Positions 1 through 12,033 of a stretch of DNA of 64,000 nucleotides are shown one piece after another (position 1 is the first letter of the stretch; each line of letters starts with the position of its first letter). The translations under genes and the position numbers were made by a program. The notes under the pieces are model-generated. The model saw nothing but the letters and a program-made list of their open reading frames with translations. It did no database searches and was not told where the DNA came from. Source of the DNA: Nocardia arthritidis (GTDB lineage: Bacteria; Actinomycetota; Actinomycetes; Mycobacteriales; Mycobacteriaceae); the NCBI RefSeq assembly GCF_011801145.1, contig NZ_CP046172.1, positions 2,418,001 through 2,482,000 on the forward strand, read 5' to 3'.

Positions 1-1535
1 CTGAGAACTTGGCGTACCTGGTGTACACCTCCGGCTCGACCGGTCGGCCGAAGGGCATCGCCACCACGCACCGCAATATGGTCAACGGCGCTATCGCGAT
101 GGCCGCACTGCTCGGTGGCCGGGCCGCGCCGCGTTCGCTGGCCGCCACCTCGGTGTCGTTCGATGTCTCGGTATTCGAGATCTTCACCGTGCTCAGTGTC
201 GGCGGCACCGCCGAGGTGGTGCGCGACGCACTCGCGTTGAGTGAGTTCGAACGGTGGTCCGGCTGCGTACTCACCGGGGTGCCGTCGGCCTTCGAGGAAG
301 TGCTCGAGCACGCGCGCACCACGATCGTCGCGGACACGATCGTGCTCGGCGGCGAGCCGCTCACGCCCGCGATGATCGAGCGCACCAGGGCCCGCATCCC
401 CGGCGTCCAGGTGGTCAACGGCTATGGGCCGACGGAGGCGTTCTACACGACTGCGTATCCGGTCCCGGAAAACATCGAGGGCGTCGCGCCCGGCGAATCG
501 GTGCCGATCGGGCGGCCGCTGGCCAACGCCCGCATGTACGTACTCGACCCGTGGCTGCGGCCGGTCCCGCCCGGCGTCATCGGCGAGCTGTACATCGCGG
601 GCGCCGGCCTCGCCCGCGGCTACCTCGGCAGACCGGCCCTCACCGCGGCGCGTTTCATCGCCGACCCCTTCGCCGCGAACGGCCGCCTCTACCGCACCGG
701 CGACCTGGTCCGCTGGACCCGAACAGGCGACCTCGAATACGCGGGCCGCGTCGACGACCAGGTAAAGATCCGCGGCTACCGCATCGAACTAGGCGAGATA
801 GAAGCGGCCATGGCGGCCCACCCCGCAGTCGCCCAAGCCGCCGTCGTCGCACGCGAATTCGCGGGCGGCAAACGCTTGATCGGCTACGTAGTGCCGCACG
901 CAGCCGAACCGGCCGCCTCCACGCCGAACGGTACTGTTTCGGATCGCACTGCGCCGCAAGTGATTACACCGGGCACCGCCGTGCCGGATGGTGCCGTGCC
1001 GGGCAGCGCTGCGCCGAGTGGCGCTGTGTCAGCGAGCGTCGGGCCGAAGGGCTCTGCGCCGAGTGGCGTTGTGCTCCATGGCATTGCGTCGGACAGCGCC
1101 GCGCTGGACGGGACCGAGGTGCGTAGGTTCGTTGGCGGACTGTTGCCGGATTACATGGTGCCCGCGTTGGTGATGGTGATCGACGCGCTTCCGCTGACGT
1201 TGAACGGCAAGCTCGATCGGAAGGCGTTGCCGGATCCGGATTTCGCGGCGGCGACGCGGTATCGGGCACCGCGCGATCGGCTGGAGCGGTCGTTGGCGGG
1301 GTTGTTCGGTGAGGTGCTCGGCATCGACAAGGTCGGCATCTATGACGACTTCTTTCTGCTCGGCGGGCATTCGTTGCTCGCGACCAGGTTGATCGGGCGG
1401 ATCCGGGTTGAGCTCGGCGTCGAGTTGCCGATCCGCATGGTGTTCGAATCCCCGACCGTCGCCGGGTTGGCGGGCCGCTGGGCGAGCGTCGCCCCGTCCC
1501 GCAGGCCGCGGCTGCGCCGGATGGCTGAGGAGTGA
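1..1535 (+). CDS. NRPS, C-terminal part: adenylation domain and carrier protein (5' end outside window)
   Basis: Frame is open from the left edge, so the gene is truncated by the window. It activates an amino acid as the aminoacyl-AMP and loads it on the adjacent carrier. Visible are core A3 (YTSGSTG at about nt 27), a GYGPTE motif near nt 420, the A7 (YRTGDL) and A8 regions near nt 690-800, A10 (NGKLDR near nt 1204) and a PCP with LGGHSL, Ser at nt 1371. No C, E or TE follows, so the chain passes to the next protein. My manual reading of the specificity pocket is D-V-F-T-V-G-G-Y-T-K, for which I have no confident substrate. A low-complexity repeat lies between A8 and A10. The TGA is one base before the ATG of the next NRPS, so the two genes are probably translationally coupled. 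Confidence 0.93.
   Translation, partial: ENLAYLVYTSGSTGRPKGIATTHRNMVNGAIAMAALLGGRAAPRSLAATSVSFDVSVFEIFTVLSVGGTAEVVRDALALSEFERWSGCVLTGVPSAFEEVLEHARTTIVADTIVLGGEPLTPAMIERTRARIPGVQVVNGYGPTEAFYTTAYPVPENIEGVAPGESVPIGRPLANARMYVLDPWLRPVPPGVIGELYIAGAGLARGYLGRPALTAARFIADPFAANGRLYRTGDLVRWTRTGDLEYAGRVDDQVKIRGYRIELGEIEAAMAAHPAVAQAAVVAREFAGGKRLIGYVVPHAAEPAASTPNGTVSDRTAPQVITPGTAVPDGAVPGSAAPSGAVSASVGPKGSAPSGVVLHGIASDSAALDGTEVRRFVGGLLPDYMVPALVMVIDALPLTLNGKLDRKALPDPDFAAATRYRAPRDRLERSLAGLFGEVLGIDKVGIYDDFFLLGGHSLLATRLIGRIRVELGVELPIRMVFESPTVAGLAGRWASVAPSRRPRLRRMAEE
918..1113 (+). repeat. In-frame Ala/Ser/Gly/Pro tandem repeat inside NRPS adenylation domain
   Basis: About 65 residues of degenerate units of 8-10 residues (variants of [10 protein letters not shown]) sit between the A8 and A10 cores. 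Other adenylation domains have only a short linker here. The reading frame is kept throughout. Confidence 0.75.
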
Positions 1536-1536
1536 C

Positions 1537-4500
1537 ATGGTCCCGTTATCTTTCGCGCAGCGGCGCCTGTGGTTTCTGTACCGCTTCACCGGGCCATCGG
1601 CGACATACAACATTCCCGCGGTGTTCTGGCTGCGCGGCACGCTCGACGTCGACGCGCTGGTGGTGGCGATCGGTGACGTGGTCGCCCGGCACGACAGCCT
1701 GCGCACGCTGATTGTCGAGGACGATGCGGGCACCCCGATGCAGCGGGTGTTGCCGGGCGAAGACGTGGTGCTGGACGTATCCATGAAGTCGGTACCGGCC
1801 GCCGAGGTCGACGCGGTCGTCGCCGAACTGTACGGCCGCCCGTTCACCCTGGCCGCGGAGATCCCGATCCGCGCGCGGGTGCTGCGCTGTTCGGTGACCG
1901 AGCACGTGCTGGTGCTGATGATTCACCACATCTGCGCGGACGGCGGTTCGGTGGTGCCGTTTCTGCGCGATCTGGCGACCGCATACGAGGCGCGGCGCGC
2001 GGGCGAGACGCCCGACTGGACTCCGCTGCCGGTCCGGTACGTCGACTACACGCTGTGGCAGCAGGAACTGCTCGGCAGCGAATCCGATGCCGACAGCCTG
2101 CTCGCCACTCAGGTCGCCTACTGGCGGCAGGAGTTGGCGGGCATTCCGCAGCCGATTCGGTTGCCGGTGGACCGGCCGCGGCCCGCGATCATGGGCAACG
2201 GCGGCGGGGCCGTCGACCTGATCATCGAACCCGAGCTGTTCGCGGCTCTGCGAGAACTGGCCCGCGCCAACGACGTAACGGTATCCATGGTGTTCCAGGC
2301 CGCCGTCGCCGTGCTGCTGCACCGGCTCGGCGCCGGCGACGATCTGGCGATGGGTTCGCCGATCGCGGGCCGCACCGACGAGGCGCTCACCGATATGGTC
2401 GGATTCTTCGTCAACACTTGGGTTTTGCGGGTCGCGCTGGCCGGGAACCCGTCGTTCGACCGGGTGCTGCGGCAGGTGCGCGAGAAGGCGCTCGCCGCGT
2501 ACGAGAATCAGGACGCGCCGTTCGAGCGGCTCGTCGAATTGCTCAACCCGGACCGCTCGCTGGCCTACCACCCGTTCTTCCAGGTCATGTTCGCGTGGCA
2601 GAACTTCGCGCGGCTCGATCTCGAGCTGCCGGATCTGGTGATCACCCCCCAGCTGTTCGCCACCAGCACCGCGAAATTCGACCTGTTCTTCAACCTCGGC
2701 CCGGATGAATCGGGCCAGGGCGTGCGCGGCGTAATCGAGTACGCCACAGACCTTTTCGACCGAGCGACCGTCGAGCTGATCGGGATGCGGCTGTGCGGGG
2801 TGCTCCGCCGTATCGTCGCCGCACCACACGACCCGGTCGGCGCGATCGACGTGCTGCGACCGGGCGAGGCGGACTGGTTGCTCTACGCACTGAACGACAC
2901 CGCGACCCCGGCGCCGGACCTGTCGATTCACGAGGCGTTCGCCCGCCGGGCCGCCGCGGACCCGGACGCCGTCGCGGTGGAATCCGCCGACACGATCCTG
3001 AGCTATCGAGACCTAGACCATCGCTCGGATGCCATGGCGGCCGAACTCGTCCGCCACGGCGTCGGCCCGGAAACACTGGTAGCCGTCGCCCTACCGCGCT
3101 CACCCGACCTCATAATCGCCTTTCTAGCAATACTGAAAGCTGGCGGCGCTTACCTGCCTATTGATCTCAACTATCCGCCGGACCGAGTGGCGTTCATGCT
3201 GCGCGACGCCGCGCCCGCCGTAGTAATCACGGACGGGACCTTCACGCCACCAGATGGTTTGCCGCCGTTGCGGATCGATGATCTGCATGCCGCCTCCACG
3301 CCACCTCCGAATTCAATTGGTGACGAACGGCTTTCCCGCATTACCGGCGCCGAGGCCCTGTCGGATGGGTTGTCGCCGAGGGGGATCGGCGAGTCTTCTG
3401 GAGACGGAGCGGTGCCGCCGCCGGACCGTGTTGGTGGCGATCGGCCTTCCCGCATCACCGACTCCGAAGCCTCGTCGGATGGGTTGTCGCCGAGGGAAAT
3501 TGGCGAGCTGCATGGAGCTGGAGCGGTGCCGCCGGACCGTATTGGTGACGAGCGGTTTTCCCGCGCTGTCGTCGAGGATGGGAGTTCGGCTCGGCGGGTT
3601 GGATCGCCATCGGTGCGAATCGGCGAATCACACACCGCCACAAAGCCTTCAGCGGATTCTACCGGCGGCGATCGGCTCGCATACGTCATGTACACCTCCG
3701 GCTCGACGGGGGTGCCCAAAGGTATTGCGGTGACGCATCGGAACGTGGTGAGCCTGGCGGCGGATCACCGGTATCGCGTTGGTGCGCACGAACGGGTGTT
3801 GCTGCATTCGCCGCATGTTTTCGATTCGTCGACCTTCGAGCTGTGGGTTCCGCTGTTGGGTGGGGGGCGGCTGGTCGTCGCACCGGCCGGATCTTTCGAC
3901 GCGGCCGCGCTTTCCGCGCTGGTCACCGGTAAGCGGCTGACCGCGCTGTGGTTGACCGCGGGGCTGTTCGCCGCCGTCGTCGATCAGGATCCTGGTTGTT
4001 TGGCCGGGGCGCGCGAGGTGTGGGTCGGCGGTGACGTTGTCTCGCCCAGCGCCGTCGCAAAGGTGCTTGCGGCATGTCCCGGTCTTGCCGTGGTCAACGG
4101 CTACGGGCCAACGGAGACAACGGTTTTCGCTACATGCCACCGGGTGGGCGAATCCGTCGGCCCGAGTGTGCCGATCGGCGCGCCGATGGACAATATGCGG
4201 GTCTACGTGCTCGACGAGCGACTGCGGCCGGTCCCGCCGGGCGTGGTCGGTGAATTATATGTAGCGGGAACGGGTTTGGCGCGCGGATACCTGCGGCGCC
4301 CCGGCCTGAGCGCGGCCCGATTCGTGGCCTGCCCCTTCGCCGCCGATGAACGGATGTACCGCACCGGCGACCTGGTTTCCTGGAATTCGGCCGGTGAACT
4401 GGATTTTCACGGCCGGGTGGACGATCAGGTGAAGGTCAGGGGCTTCCGGATAGAGCCGGGGGAGGTGGCGGCCGCGCTGACCGAACATCCAGCCGTCGCG

Positions 4501-7500
4501 CAGGCGGTGGTGGTGGCGGGCGAGGACAGTCTGGTCGCCTACGTGGTGCCGGATCTGTCCGGCGGCTCCTCCGCCGAGCAGGTGCACGAATGGCGCGAGG
4601 TCTACGAGCGCATGTACACCGCGCGGCCCGCCGAATTCGGCGAGGACTTCGCCGGCTGGAACTCCAGCTATACCGACAAACCCATCCCGCTCGCGGAAAT
4701 GCGGGAGTGGCGTGCCGCCGCCGTCGAGCGAGTGCTGTCCACGCTGCCGCGCAAGGCGGGCGAGACGGATGCGCGATGCCGGGTGTTGGAGATCGGTGTC
4801 GGATCCGGATTGCTACTCGCACAACTGGTTTCGCATGTCGACGAATACTGGGGAACCGATTTCTCCGCGAAGGCGATCGAGCGGCTGCGGGCCCAGGTGA
4901 CCGAGGCGGGCTGGGCCGATAGGGTTCGACTGCATTGTCGAGCGGCCGACGAGCTCGCCGATCTGCCCGCGGGCGCTTTCGACACCGTCGTACTGAACTC
5001 GGTGGTCCAATACTTCCCGACGGACGACTATCTCGACAAAACCCTGACCGCGGCGATGGAGTTGCTGGCTCCCGGCGGCCGCATTTTCGTCGGCGATGTG
5101 CGCAATGCCCGCACGCTGCGACTGCTGCACACCGCCGTCTACCGGACGCGGTATCCGAGCGCCGCCGAATCCGCGGTGCGGGCCGCTGTCGAGCACGCCG
5201 TCTTCATGGAGAAGGAGTTGGTACTCGATCCGGAGTGGTTCACCCGCTGGGCCGCCCGCAACGCCGCCGGTGTCGACATTCGGTTGAAGGGTGGTTCGGC
5301 GCGCAACGAGCTGACCCAGCATCGCTACGAGGTAGTCCTGCACAAAGCCCCGATCCAGCCGGTTTCGCTGCGGGGCCTGCCGACGGCGGTCTGGGGCGCA
5401 GACGTCCACGATCTGACCGGTGCCGAGGAGTTCTGCCGACGCGTCGGCGCAGCGCGGATCGCCGGAATTCCGAATGCTCGCCTCGTCCCGTCCGGTATCG
5501 ACCCGCAGGAGCTGCGCGATCGGGCGGCGGCGCTCGGCTGGGATTCGCTCGTCACCTGGTCGGCTGCCGCCGCCGAATTCGACGCCGTGCTCCGGCTGGA
5601 AACCCTTGGCGCGGTGCGTGATTCGTATCCACTGACCGACTGCTATCGCCCCGGCGCGCGAACCGACCTGACGCTGTCCAACAATCCGGCGAGTATCCGC
5701 GAGGTCGGGCCGATGCTGTCCGCCCTGCGCGGCTACCTCGCCGAGCGACTGCCCGAATACATGGTGCCGTCGGCCGTCGTCGCCATCGGCTCGATTCCGT
5801 TGACGCCCAACGGAAAACTGGATCGCCGTGCGCTGCCCGCACCGGATTACGCGGCCGGTGGGCGGGGTGCGAGCACCCCGCAGGAGGGCATCCTGGCCGG
5901 GCTGTTCGCCGAGGTACTCGGCCTGAGCCGGGTCGGCGTCGACGACGACTTCTTCGCCATCGGCGGGCATTCCCTGCTGGCGATCCGGCTGGTCGGCCTG
6001 ATCCGGGCGGAACTGGGTGTCGAGGTGCCGGTGCGCACCGTTTTCGAGGCGAGCACCGTCGCCGAACTGGCCGCCGTCATGGACACCGGGCAGCGGACCC
6101 GGCCGCCGCTGATCCCGCAGGCCCGCCCCGAGCGGGTGCCGCTCTCCTTCGCTCAGCAGCGAGTCTGGTTCCTGCACCGCTTCGAGGATTCCTCGACCAC
6201 CTACAACATGCCGACCATGCTGCGGCTGCGCGGCGCGCTCGATGTGGCCGCGCTGCGCTCGGCGCTGCACGATGTGCTCGCAAGGCACGAGAGCCTGCGC
6301 ACGATCATCGCCGAGGACGAGGACGGCCTGCCGTACCAGCGGGTGCTGCCACCCGAGCAGGTGCGCTCCGCCATCGAGGTCCGCGATATCGCCCCGCCGG
6401 ATCTGCCCGCCGCCATGGCCGCCGCGGCCACTCACCGTTTCGACCTGGCCAGCGAAATTCCCCTGCGCGCCAAGGTGTTTCGAATCGCGGACGACGACAA
6501 TGTGCTGGCTCTCGTGCTACACCACGTGGCGGGCGACGGCAGTTCCGCGGCCCCGCTGGTGCGCGATCTCGCACTGGCGTACAGCGCGCGCGAGCAGGGC
6601 CGCTCGCCCGCCTGGCAGCCGTTGGCGGTGCAGTACGCGGACTACGCCATCTGGCAGCGATCGATGCTCGGCGACGCGTCCGATCCGGATAGCCTGCTGG
6701 CCAACCAAGTCGAGCATTGGCGGCGGGAACTGGCCGGGGTCCCGGAGCCGCTGCCGCTGCCGCTGGACCGGCCCCGGCGCGCGACCGGCGGCCTGCGCGC
6801 CGACAAGGTCGAATTCACCATCGACCCGGCCCTGCTGGCCCGCGTCGAGGAGCTGTCCCGCGACCGCAGGATGACGGTCTCGATGACATTGCAGGCCGCG
6901 CTCGCCGTGCTGCTGCACCGGATGGGCGGCGGCGCCGACATCACGATCGGCGCACCGCAGGCGGGCCGGGTCGACCATGCGCTCACCGACCTCATCGGCC
7001 TGTTCGTCAACATCTGGGTGCTGCGCGTGCGTCTGAACGGCGACCCGTCGTTCGAGCAGGTGCTCGACCAGGTGCGAGACCGGGCGCTGACGGCATACGA
7101 CAACCAGGACGTGCCGTTCGACCACCTCGTCGGCGTCCTCAACCCGAACCGCGCCGCAGGCCACCACCCGCTCTGTCAGGTGGTGCTGGCCTGGCAGAAC
7201 AGCCCGGCCGCCGAACTGCGCCTCCCCGGGCTGGCCGCGACCATCGAGCCGGTCCCCGACACCGGCGCGCCGAAGTTCGACCTCTTCTTCAACCTGGCTC
7301 CCGACCCCGGTCGCGGCGCGGCGGGCTACGTCGAATTCGATGCCGACCTCTTCGACCGAGACACAGTTACCAAGCTGGCCAACCGATTCCAGCGGGTACT
7401 GGAACAGGCGGTCGCCGATCCGGCGGCACGGACGGGCGCGTTCGACGTCTTCGAACCCGGCGAATTCGACCGATTCGTCCGCGAACCCAACGAGACGACC

Positions 7501-10443
7501 GCCCCGCTCCCGCTCGACACCATCTCCGCACTGTTCCAGAAACAGGTCGACACGGTTCCGGACGCGATCGCGGTCACCGACGGCGCCACGTCACTGACCT
7601 ACCGCGACCTCGACCACGCGGCAAACCAGATAGCCTGCACGCTAACGGAATTCGGCGTCGGCCCGGAGTCGATAGTCGCGGTCGCGCTACCGAGATCGAT
7701 CGATCTCGTGCTCGCCCTGCTGGCCGTGCTGCGGTCCGGTGGTGCATACCTGCCCATCGACCTGGGCTACCCGGCCGAGCGGGTGGAATTCATGCTGCGC
7801 GACGCCCAGCCGCTGCTGGTGCTGTGCACCGCCGACTTCGCCGAGCGACCAGCCTCGGATGGCCGCCCGCGGGTAGTCATCGATGAACTCCGCACGGCAA
7901 CAGGCGAATTGAAGCCGCCGATGGGCGATGAACTCGCGCGGGCAGGTGAATTCGCGTCGCCGTCGGCCGGTGATGATCTCCGGGCGGTGGCAGGTGAGTT
8001 TGCGTCACCGTCGGACGGTGACGAAGTCCGCGCGGTGGTGGGTGAGTGCGCATCGCCGTTGACCGGTGATGAACTCCGGGCGGCAACAGGCGAATTGAAG
8101 CCGCCGACGGGCGATGACCTTGCGCGGTCGGTAGGTGGCTCCGTTTCGTCGTCGGCCGGTGATGAAGTTCGCGGGGTGGCAGGTGAAGCCGTATCGCCAT
8201 CGACCGGTGACGAATCCCGCACGGCAACAGGTGAATTCAAGCTGCCGATGGGCGGTGATCTCGCGCGGGCGGCAGGTGGATCCGTGTCGCCGTCTATCGG
8301 TGATGGAGTCCGCGCGGTGGCGGGTGAGTTCGTATCGTCGTCGGCCGGTGACGAACCCCGCACGGCGACAGACGGATTCGTGCCGCCGCGGATCGACGGT
8401 GACCAGATGGCGTACGTCGTGTACACCTCCGGCTCGACCGGCGTCCCCAAGGGTGTTGCGGTGACGCACCGGGATGTGGTCGGGATGGCGGTGGATCGGC
8501 GTTGGCGGGGGGCGCATGAGGCGGTGCTGTTGCATTCGCCGCATTCGTTCGATGCGTCGGCGTTGGAGTTGTGGATTCCGTTGCTCGGCGGTGGGCGGGT
8601 TGTTGTCGCGCCGCAGGCGGAGTTGGATGCGAATGGGTTGGCCGACTTGGTGGTTCGTCATCGGTTGAGCGCGGTGTTCCTGATGGCCGGGTTCTTCGCG
8701 GTGTTGGTCGAACAGGATCCCGGCTGTCTGGCCGGGTTGCGCGAGGTGTGGGTGGGTGCCGATGTGGTCGCACCGGCCGCGGTGGCTCGCGCCATCGCGG
8801 CGAATCCTGGTCTGACTGTCGTCAATTTGTATGGCCCGAGTGAGGTTACCGTGCTGGCCACCCGTCATCCGGTGACCGAGGAACCGCGAGCCGCCGAGTT
8901 GCCGATCGGCCTGCCCATGGACAACATGCGGGTCTATCTGCTCGACGCCGGATTGCGGCCGGTTCCACCGGGTGTCGTCGGCGAGCTGTATGTCGCGGGC
9001 ATCGGCTTGGCGCGCGGATATCTCGGCAGGCCCGGCCGCACCGCGGAACGATTCGTCGCCTCGCCGTTCGACCCGGGCGAGCGGATGTACCGCACCGGCG
9101 ATCTGGCCGCGTGGAATCCGTTGCGGCAGTTGGTTTTCCGTGGACGAGCGGATAGTCAGGTGAAGGTGCGCGGATTCCGTATCGAACCCGGCGAGGTCGA
9201 GGCCGCCCTGCTGGAGCATCCCGCCGTCACCCAGGCCGCGGTGGTCGCCCGCGACGGCGCGGCGGGCACGCGACTGGTCGCCTATGTGGTCGCGGACCAG
9301 CCTGACGACCTGCGGGCTTACCTGGCCACGCGGCTGCCCGCCTTCATGGTGCCGTCGGCGGTGGTGCCGCTCGACCGGCTGCCGCTGGCGCCGAATCGGA
9401 AGTTGGACCGGGCCGCGCTGCCGGATCCGGAGTTCACGGCCGCCGAATACCGGCCGCCGCGCACCGCCGACGAGGCGGCGCTGGCCGCGCTGTTCGGCGA
9501 GCTGCTCGGGGTGGACCGCGTCGGCATCGATGACGATTTCTTCGACCTCGGCGGTCACTCGTTGCTGGCCATCAGGCTGGCCAGCAGGATCAAGGCGAAG
9601 CTGGGTATCCCGGTGCCGGTGCGCACGGTGTTCCAGCATTCCATCGTCGCCGATCTGGCGGCCGAAATCCGTTCCGGCGCAGGCGATTCGGAGGATCCTT
9701 TCGCGCCGGTGCTGCCGATCAGGACCGATGGGCAGTGGCCGCCGCTGTGGATGATCCGGGGCGGCGGCGGGCTCTGCTGGCCGTATCTGGCCTTCGTCAA
9801 CTATCTGCCCGACCGGCAGCTCTACGGCATCCAGGCGCGCGAATACGACCGGACCCGGCCGAAATCGACCTCGGTGGAGGAGATGGTGGACGAGTACGTC
9901 GGGCACGTGCTGGCCTGCCAGCCCGATGGGCCGTATCACCTGATGGGCTGGTCGGCCGGCGGCGCGTACGCCCATGCGATGGCCGTCGAACTGCGCCGCC
10001 GCGGACACCGGGTGGACCTGCTGGTGATGATGGACGCCTCCACCCATGCCGGGCACGGCGCCGCGGCGAGCATTTCCGATGACGAGGTGGTGCGGGACGA
10101 GGGGAACCGGCAGATGGTCCGGGACTATCTCGGATTGTCCGAGGACGAAAGGGAATTCGAGGAGCTGCTGCGCACCATCGCCGTGCTCACCAGGGAGCAG
10201 GCGGTGCTGCTCGACGAATTCTCTTCGCACACCCCGGTTTTCGACGGTGATGTGCTGTTCTTCAACGCGGTGGTCAACGATCACCACTTTCCCGAACAAT
10301 GGCGGCCCTATGTGCTCGGCGAAATCTGCGTGCACAACATCGAATGCGATCACCGCGAGATGTCCCAGCCGAAATACGCGGCGATCATCTGCGCCGAGAT
10401 CGCCCGTGCGTTCACCGATATCCGAATTCAGGAGGAGATATGA
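1537..10443 (+). CDS. Two-module NRPS with terminal thioesterase: C-A(N-methyltransferase)-PCP-C-A-PCP-TE
   Basis: A 2,968-residue assembly-line enzyme that adds the last two amino acids and releases the peptide. The start ATG 1537 begins exactly at a C-domain N-terminus and follows the previous TGA by one base. Order: C1 (HHxxxDG at residues 130-136), A1 (A3 at 719), an N-methyltransferase inserted after A8 (about 1010-1270; SAM motif LEIGVGSG near 1083), A10 near 1425, PCP1 (Ser1479), C2 (HHVAGDG 1662-1668), A2 (A3 at 2296), PCP2 (Ser2675) and TE (GWSAG, Ser2806; probable His2939). One residue should therefore be N-methylated. Manually read pocket codes are D-S-F-W-W-G-G-V-F-K for A1, near the common Val code, and D-A-L-F-W-G-L-V-L-K for A2, unassigned. 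No epimerase domain is present. Both A domains carry repeat insertions just before A3; the second has NRKLDR in place of NGKLDR at A10. Confidence 0.96.
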   Translation: MVPLSFAQRRLWFLYRFTGPSATYNIPAVFWLRGTLDVDALVVAIGDVVARHDSLRTLIVEDDAGTPMQRVLPGEDVVLDVSMKSVPAAEVDAVVAELYGRPFTLAAEIPIRARVLRCSVTEHVLVLMIHHICADGGSVVPFLRDLATAYEARRAGETPDWTPLPVRYVDYTLWQQELLGSESDADSLLATQVAYWRQELAGIPQPIRLPVDRPRPAIMGNGGGAVDLIIEPELFAALRELARANDVTVSMVFQAAVAVLLHRLGAGDDLAMGSPIAGRTDEALTDMVGFFVNTWVLRVALAGNPSFDRVLRQVREKALAAYENQDAPFERLVELLNPDRSLAYHPFFQVMFAWQNFARLDLELPDLVITPQLFATSTAKFDLFFNLGPDESGQGVRGVIEYATDLFDRATVELIGMRLCGVLRRIVAAPHDPVGAIDVLRPGEADWLLYALNDTATPAPDLSIHEAFARRAAADPDAVAVESADTILSYRDLDHRSDAMAAELVRHGVGPETLVAVALPRSPDLIIAFLAILKAGGAYLPIDLNYPPDRVAFMLRDAAPAVVITDGTFTPPDGLPPLRIDDLHAASTPPPNSIGDERLSRITGAEALSDGLSPRGIGESSGDGAVPPPDRVGGDRPSRITDSEASSDGLSPREIGELHGAGAVPPDRIGDERFSRAVVEDGSSARRVGSPSVRIGESHTATKPSADSTGGDRLAYVMYTSGSTGVPKGIAVTHRNVVSLAADHRYRVGAHERVLLHSPHVFDSSTFELWVPLLGGGRLVVAPAGSFDAAALSALVTGKRLTALWLTAGLFAAVVDQDPGCLAGAREVWVGGDVVSPSAVAKVLAACPGLAVVNGYGPTETTVFATCHRVGESVGPSVPIGAPMDNMRVYVLDERLRPVPPGVVGELYVAGTGLARGYLRRPGLSAARFVACPFAADERMYRTGDLVSWNSAGELDFHGRVDDQVKVRGFRIEPGEVAAALTEHPAVAQAVVVAGEDSLVAYVVPDLSGGSSAEQVHEWREVYERMYTARPAEFGEDFAGWNSSYTDKPIPLAEMREWRAAAVERVLSTLPRKAGETDARCRVLEIGVGSGLLLAQLVSHVDEYWGTDFSAKAIERLRAQVTEAGWADRVRLHCRAADELADLPAGAFDTVVLNSVVQYFPTDDYLDKTLTAAMELLAPGGRIFVGDVRNARTLRLLHTAVYRTRYPSAAESAVRAAVEHAVFMEKELVLDPEWFTRWAARNAAGVDIRLKGGSARNELTQHRYEVVLHKAPIQPVSLRGLPTAVWGADVHDLTGAEEFCRRVGAARIAGIPNARLVPSGIDPQELRDRAAALGWDSLVTWSAAAAEFDAVLRLETLGAVRDSYPLTDCYRPGARTDLTLSNNPASIREVGPMLSALRGYLAERLPEYMVPSAVVAIGSIPLTPNGKLDRRALPAPDYAAGGRGASTPQEGILAGLFAEVLGLSRVGVDDDFFAIGGHSLLAIRLVGLIRAELGVEVPVRTVFEASTVAELAAVMDTGQRTRPPLIPQARPERVPLSFAQQRVWFLHRFEDSSTTYNMPTMLRLRGALDVAALRSALHDVLARHESLRTIIAEDEDGLPYQRVLPPEQVRSAIEVRDIAPPDLPAAMAAAATHRFDLASEIPLRAKVFRIADDDNVLALVLHHVAGDGSSAAPLVRDLALAYSAREQGRSPAWQPLAVQYADYAIWQRSMLGDASDPDSLLANQVEHWRRELAGVPEPLPLPLDRPRRATGGLRADKVEFTIDPALLARVEELSRDRRMTVSMTLQAALAVLLHRMGGGADITIGAPQAGRVDHALTDLIGLFVNIWVLRVRLNGDPSFEQVLDQVRDRALTAYDNQDVPFDHLVGVLNPNRAAGHHPLCQVVLAWQNSPAAELRLPGLAATIEPVPDTGAPKFDLFFNLAPDPGRGAAGYVEFDADLFDRDTVTKLANRFQRVLEQAVADPAARTGAFDVFEPGEFDRFVREPNETTAPLPLDTISALFQKQVDTVPDAIAVTDGATSLTYRDLDHAANQIACTLTEFGVGPESIVAVALPRSIDLVLALLAVLRSGGAYLPIDLGYPAERVEFMLRDAQPLLVLCTADFAERPASDGRPRVVIDELRTATGELKPPMGDELARAGEFASPSAGDDLRAVAGEFASPSDGDEVRAVVGECASPLTGDELRAATGELKPPTGDDLARSVGGSVSSSAGDEVRGVAGEAVSPSTGDESRTATGEFKLPMGGDLARAAGGSVSPSIGDGVRAVAGEFVSSSAGDEPRTATDGFVPPRIDGDQMAYVVYTSGSTGVPKGVAVTHRDVVGMAVDRRWRGAHEAVLLHSPHSFDASALELWIPLLGGGRVVVAPQAELDANGLADLVVRHRLSAVFLMAGFFAVLVEQDPGCLAGLREVWVGADVVAPAAVARAIAANPGLTVVNLYGPSEVTVLATRHPVTEEPRAAELPIGLPMDNMRVYLLDAGLRPVPPGVVGELYVAGIGLARGYLGRPGRTAERFVASPFDPGERMYRTGDLAAWNPLRQLVFRGRADSQVKVRGFRIEPGEVEAALLEHPAVTQAAVVARDGAAGTRLVAYVVADQPDDLRAYLATRLPAFMVPSAVVPLDRLPLAPNRKLDRAALPDPEFTAAEYRPPRTADEAALAALFGELLGVDRVGIDDDFFDLGGHSLLAIRLASRIKAKLGIPVPVRTVFQHSIVADLAAEIRSGAGDSEDPFAPVLPIRTDGQWPPLWMIRGGGGLCWPYLAFVNYLPDRQLYGIQAREYDRTRPKSTSVEEMVDEYVGHVLACQPDGPYHLMGWSAGGAYAHAMAVELRRRGHRVDLLVMMDASTHAGHGAAASISDDEVVRDEGNRQMVRDYLGLSEDEREFEELLRTIAVLTREQAVLLDEFSSHTPVFDGDVLFFNAVVNDHHFPEQWRPYVLGEICVHNIECDHREMSQPKYAAIICAEIARAFTDIRIQEEI
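3301..3639 (+). repeat. 38-residue (114-nt) tandem repeat inserted before A3 of the first A domain
   Basis: Units begin at 3301, 3415 and 3529, exactly 114 nt apart. The first two are about 70% identical at protein level (PPPxxxGxxRxSRIT...SDGLSPRxIGE) and the third decays after about 20 residues. The insert falls between A2 and A3, where adenylation domains normally have a few residues. Confidence 0.85.
7903..8400 (+). repeat. Ten to eleven 15-16-residue tandem repeats before A3 of the second A domain
   Basis: Units follow the pattern GEFASPSxGDxxRAVA with variants (GELKPPxGDx[18 protein letters not shown]). Each is 45-48 nt, kept in frame across about 500 nt. The position, immediately before the YTSGSTG core, is the same as for the insert in the first A domain although the unit is different. 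Confidence 0.85.
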
Positions 10444-10670
10444 GCACCAACCCGTTCGACGACGAGGACGGCGAGTTCTTCGTCTTGATCAACGCGGAGG
10501 AGCAGTACTCGCTGTGGCCGACGTTCGCCGATGTGCCCGCGGGCTGGCGGGTGGCGCTCGGCCCGGAGACCAGGCAGCGCTGCCTGGAGCACATCGAGCG
10601 GACCTGGACGGATATGCGTCCGAAAAGTCTGCGCGACGCGATGGCCGCGGACGCCGCGGGCACCGCATAA
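10440..10670 (+). CDS. MbtH-like NRPS adenylation chaperone
   Basis: A 76-residue protein starting [20 protein letters not shown] with the family's conserved core (NxExQYSLWP, VPAGW, CLxxIExxWTDMRP). MbtH-like proteins bind NRPS adenylation domains and support their folding or activity. The ATG overlaps the NRPS stop (ATGA), which indicates coupled expression with the synthetase. A gap of about 100 bp containing the first copy of the shared operator motif separates it from the P450 gene. Confidence 0.96.
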   Translation: MSTNPFDDEDGEFFVLINAEEQYSLWPTFADVPAGWRVALGPETRQRCLEHIERTWTDMRPKSLRDAMAADAAGTA

Positions 10671-10679
10671 TGCCGCGGC

Positions 10680-10697
10680 TGTCCTGTCGACGAGACA
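10680..10697. promoter_or_regulatory. Operator motif copy A (upstream of P450 gene)
   Basis: TGTCCTGTCGACGAGACA is a near-palindrome. It lies 72 bp before the ATG at 10770. A possible promoter follows: -35 TTGTGC at 10704, 18 bp, -10 TATCGT at 10728. Related 18-mers occur at 13116, 22643 and 27712. Confidence 0.7.
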
Positions 10698-10769
10698 GCG
10701 TCCTTGTGCCGGGCGAAAATCGCTGAATATCGTTGACTTTGCGGTTCAGCTCTTCGAAGGGGTATTTCG

Positions 10770-11978
10770 ATGACAAACTATCCGATGGTCGATATGGCCG
10801 ATTGCTGGAAAATCCAGCCCGACCATTTCTGGATGCACGGCCAACCGCCGGCCGAGCCGATTCGTTTCGATGAGGCGTTCGGCCGCTGGGACGTCTACGG
10901 ATACGATGATATCGTGCGAATTTTCGGCGATACGGTGAATTTCTCGTCCGATATCAAGCGCCTGTTCAGTTCGCCGGATGTCCAGGAACACAAGGAGGGG
11001 AACCTCATCCAGCTGGACGGCGAGGAACATCGCAAACTGCGTGCGCTGGTCACCAAGGCGTTCACCCCGAAAATCGTGGCCGATCTGGAGCCGCGCATTC
11101 GCGAGGTCACCGTCGAACTGCTCGACGCCGTCGCGGGCCGGGACGAAATCGAGCTGGTCACCGCGCTCGCGTATCCGCTGCCGGTGATCGTGATCGCCGA
11201 ATTGCTCGGCATCCCGGGCTCCGACCGCGACCTTTTCCGTGACTGGGCCACGATCCTGCTGGAAAACACCTATCAGCTCTCGCTGGCCAATCAGGACGAG
11301 GAGCGCCCGCCGGAGGGTGAACGGCTCATCGACAAGGTGCAGCCGATGTTCGCCTACATGCTCGAGCACGCGAACGAGCGCAAGCGGGCGCCCCGCGAGG
11401 ATTTGCTGAGCCAACTCGTCGCGGCCGAGATCGACGGCGAGCGGCTCACCGATACCGAACTGGTGAATTTCGCGGTCATGCTGCTGCTGGTCGGGCATAT
11501 CACCACCACGATGATGCTCGGCAACACCGTGCTGTGCATGGACGCCGAGCCGGACTGGACCGCGCGGGTGCGTACGGACCGCTCGCTGCTGCCGCCATTC
11601 GTCGAGGAGACGATGCGCCTGGTCAGCCCGCTGCCCGCGGTCGCGCGATCCACCCTCGCCGAGGTGGAGATCGCGGGCCGGGTGGTGCCGAAGGATCAGA
11701 TGATCATGCTCGGTCTCGGCGCGGCGAACCGGGACGAGCGCAGATTCGCCGACCCGCACGTCTTCGACCCGACCAGGGATCCGAATCCGCATCTGACCTT
11801 CGGCCGCGGCCTGCACTTCTGCCTCGGCGGCCCGCTGTCCCGGCTGGAGGCGAAGGTCGCGCTGAACGTGCTGCTCGACCGCTACCCGGTGCTGCGCACC
11901 GATCCGGACAACCCGCCGACGTTCATCCCGAATCCCGGTATGACCGGCGTGCAGACCCTGCCGCTGCGCACGGCCTAA
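10770..11978 (+). CDS. Cytochrome P450 (first of four)
   Basis: A 402-residue soluble bacterial P450. Visible are the ExxR motif (EETMR), an I-helix read as LLVGHITTT, and the heme loop FGRGLHFCLG with the Cys ligand. The acidic residue that usually precedes the I-helix Thr is Ile here. It closely resembles the second P450 (13250) through the C-terminal half, so the two are probably paralogues. A likely role is hydroxylation or oxidation of the peptide or of a carrier-bound amino acid; the substrate cannot be read from sequence. Copy A of the operator motif sits upstream and a perfect hairpin downstream. Confidence 0.95.
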   Translation: MTNYPMVDMADCWKIQPDHFWMHGQPPAEPIRFDEAFGRWDVYGYDDIVRIFGDTVNFSSDIKRLFSSPDVQEHKEGNLIQLDGEEHRKLRALVTKAFTPKIVADLEPRIREVTVELLDAVAGRDEIELVTALAYPLPVIVIAELLGIPGSDRDLFRDWATILLENTYQLSLANQDEERPPEGERLIDKVQPMFAYMLEHANERKRAPREDLLSQLVAAEIDGERLTDTELVNFAVMLLLVGHITTTMMLGNTVLCMDAEPDWTARVRTDRSLLPPFVEETMRLVSPLPAVARSTLAEVEIAGRVVPKDQMIMLGLGAANRDERRFADPHVFDPTRDPNPHLTFGRGLHFCLGGPLSRLEAKVALNVLLDRYPVLRTDPDNPPTFIPNPGMTGVQTLPLRTA

Positions 11979-11988
11979 CCCGCTACGA

Positions 11989-12023
11989 AAAGAGCGAGTC
12001 CTCGCCAAGAGGACTCGCTCTTT
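11989..12023. terminator. Bidirectional terminator hairpin
   Basis: Perfect 15-bp stem AAAGAGCGAGTCCTC, loop GCCAA, and its exact complement ending in TTT. It sits between the convergent P450 and dioxygenase genes, with A-rich and T-rich ends serving both strands. Confidence 0.92.
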
Positions 12024-12033
12024 CCGGTGTCGG

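Noticed and set aside
4813..6435. A 540-residue open frame on the minus strand opposite the NRPS
   Set aside because: Arg/Gly/His-rich shadow of the N-methyltransferase and carrier region with no domain.
8005..10353. A 782-residue open frame on the minus strand opposite the NRPS
   Set aside because: It mirrors the high-GC coding frame of the NRPS and has no recognisable domain or plausible start; a shadow frame.
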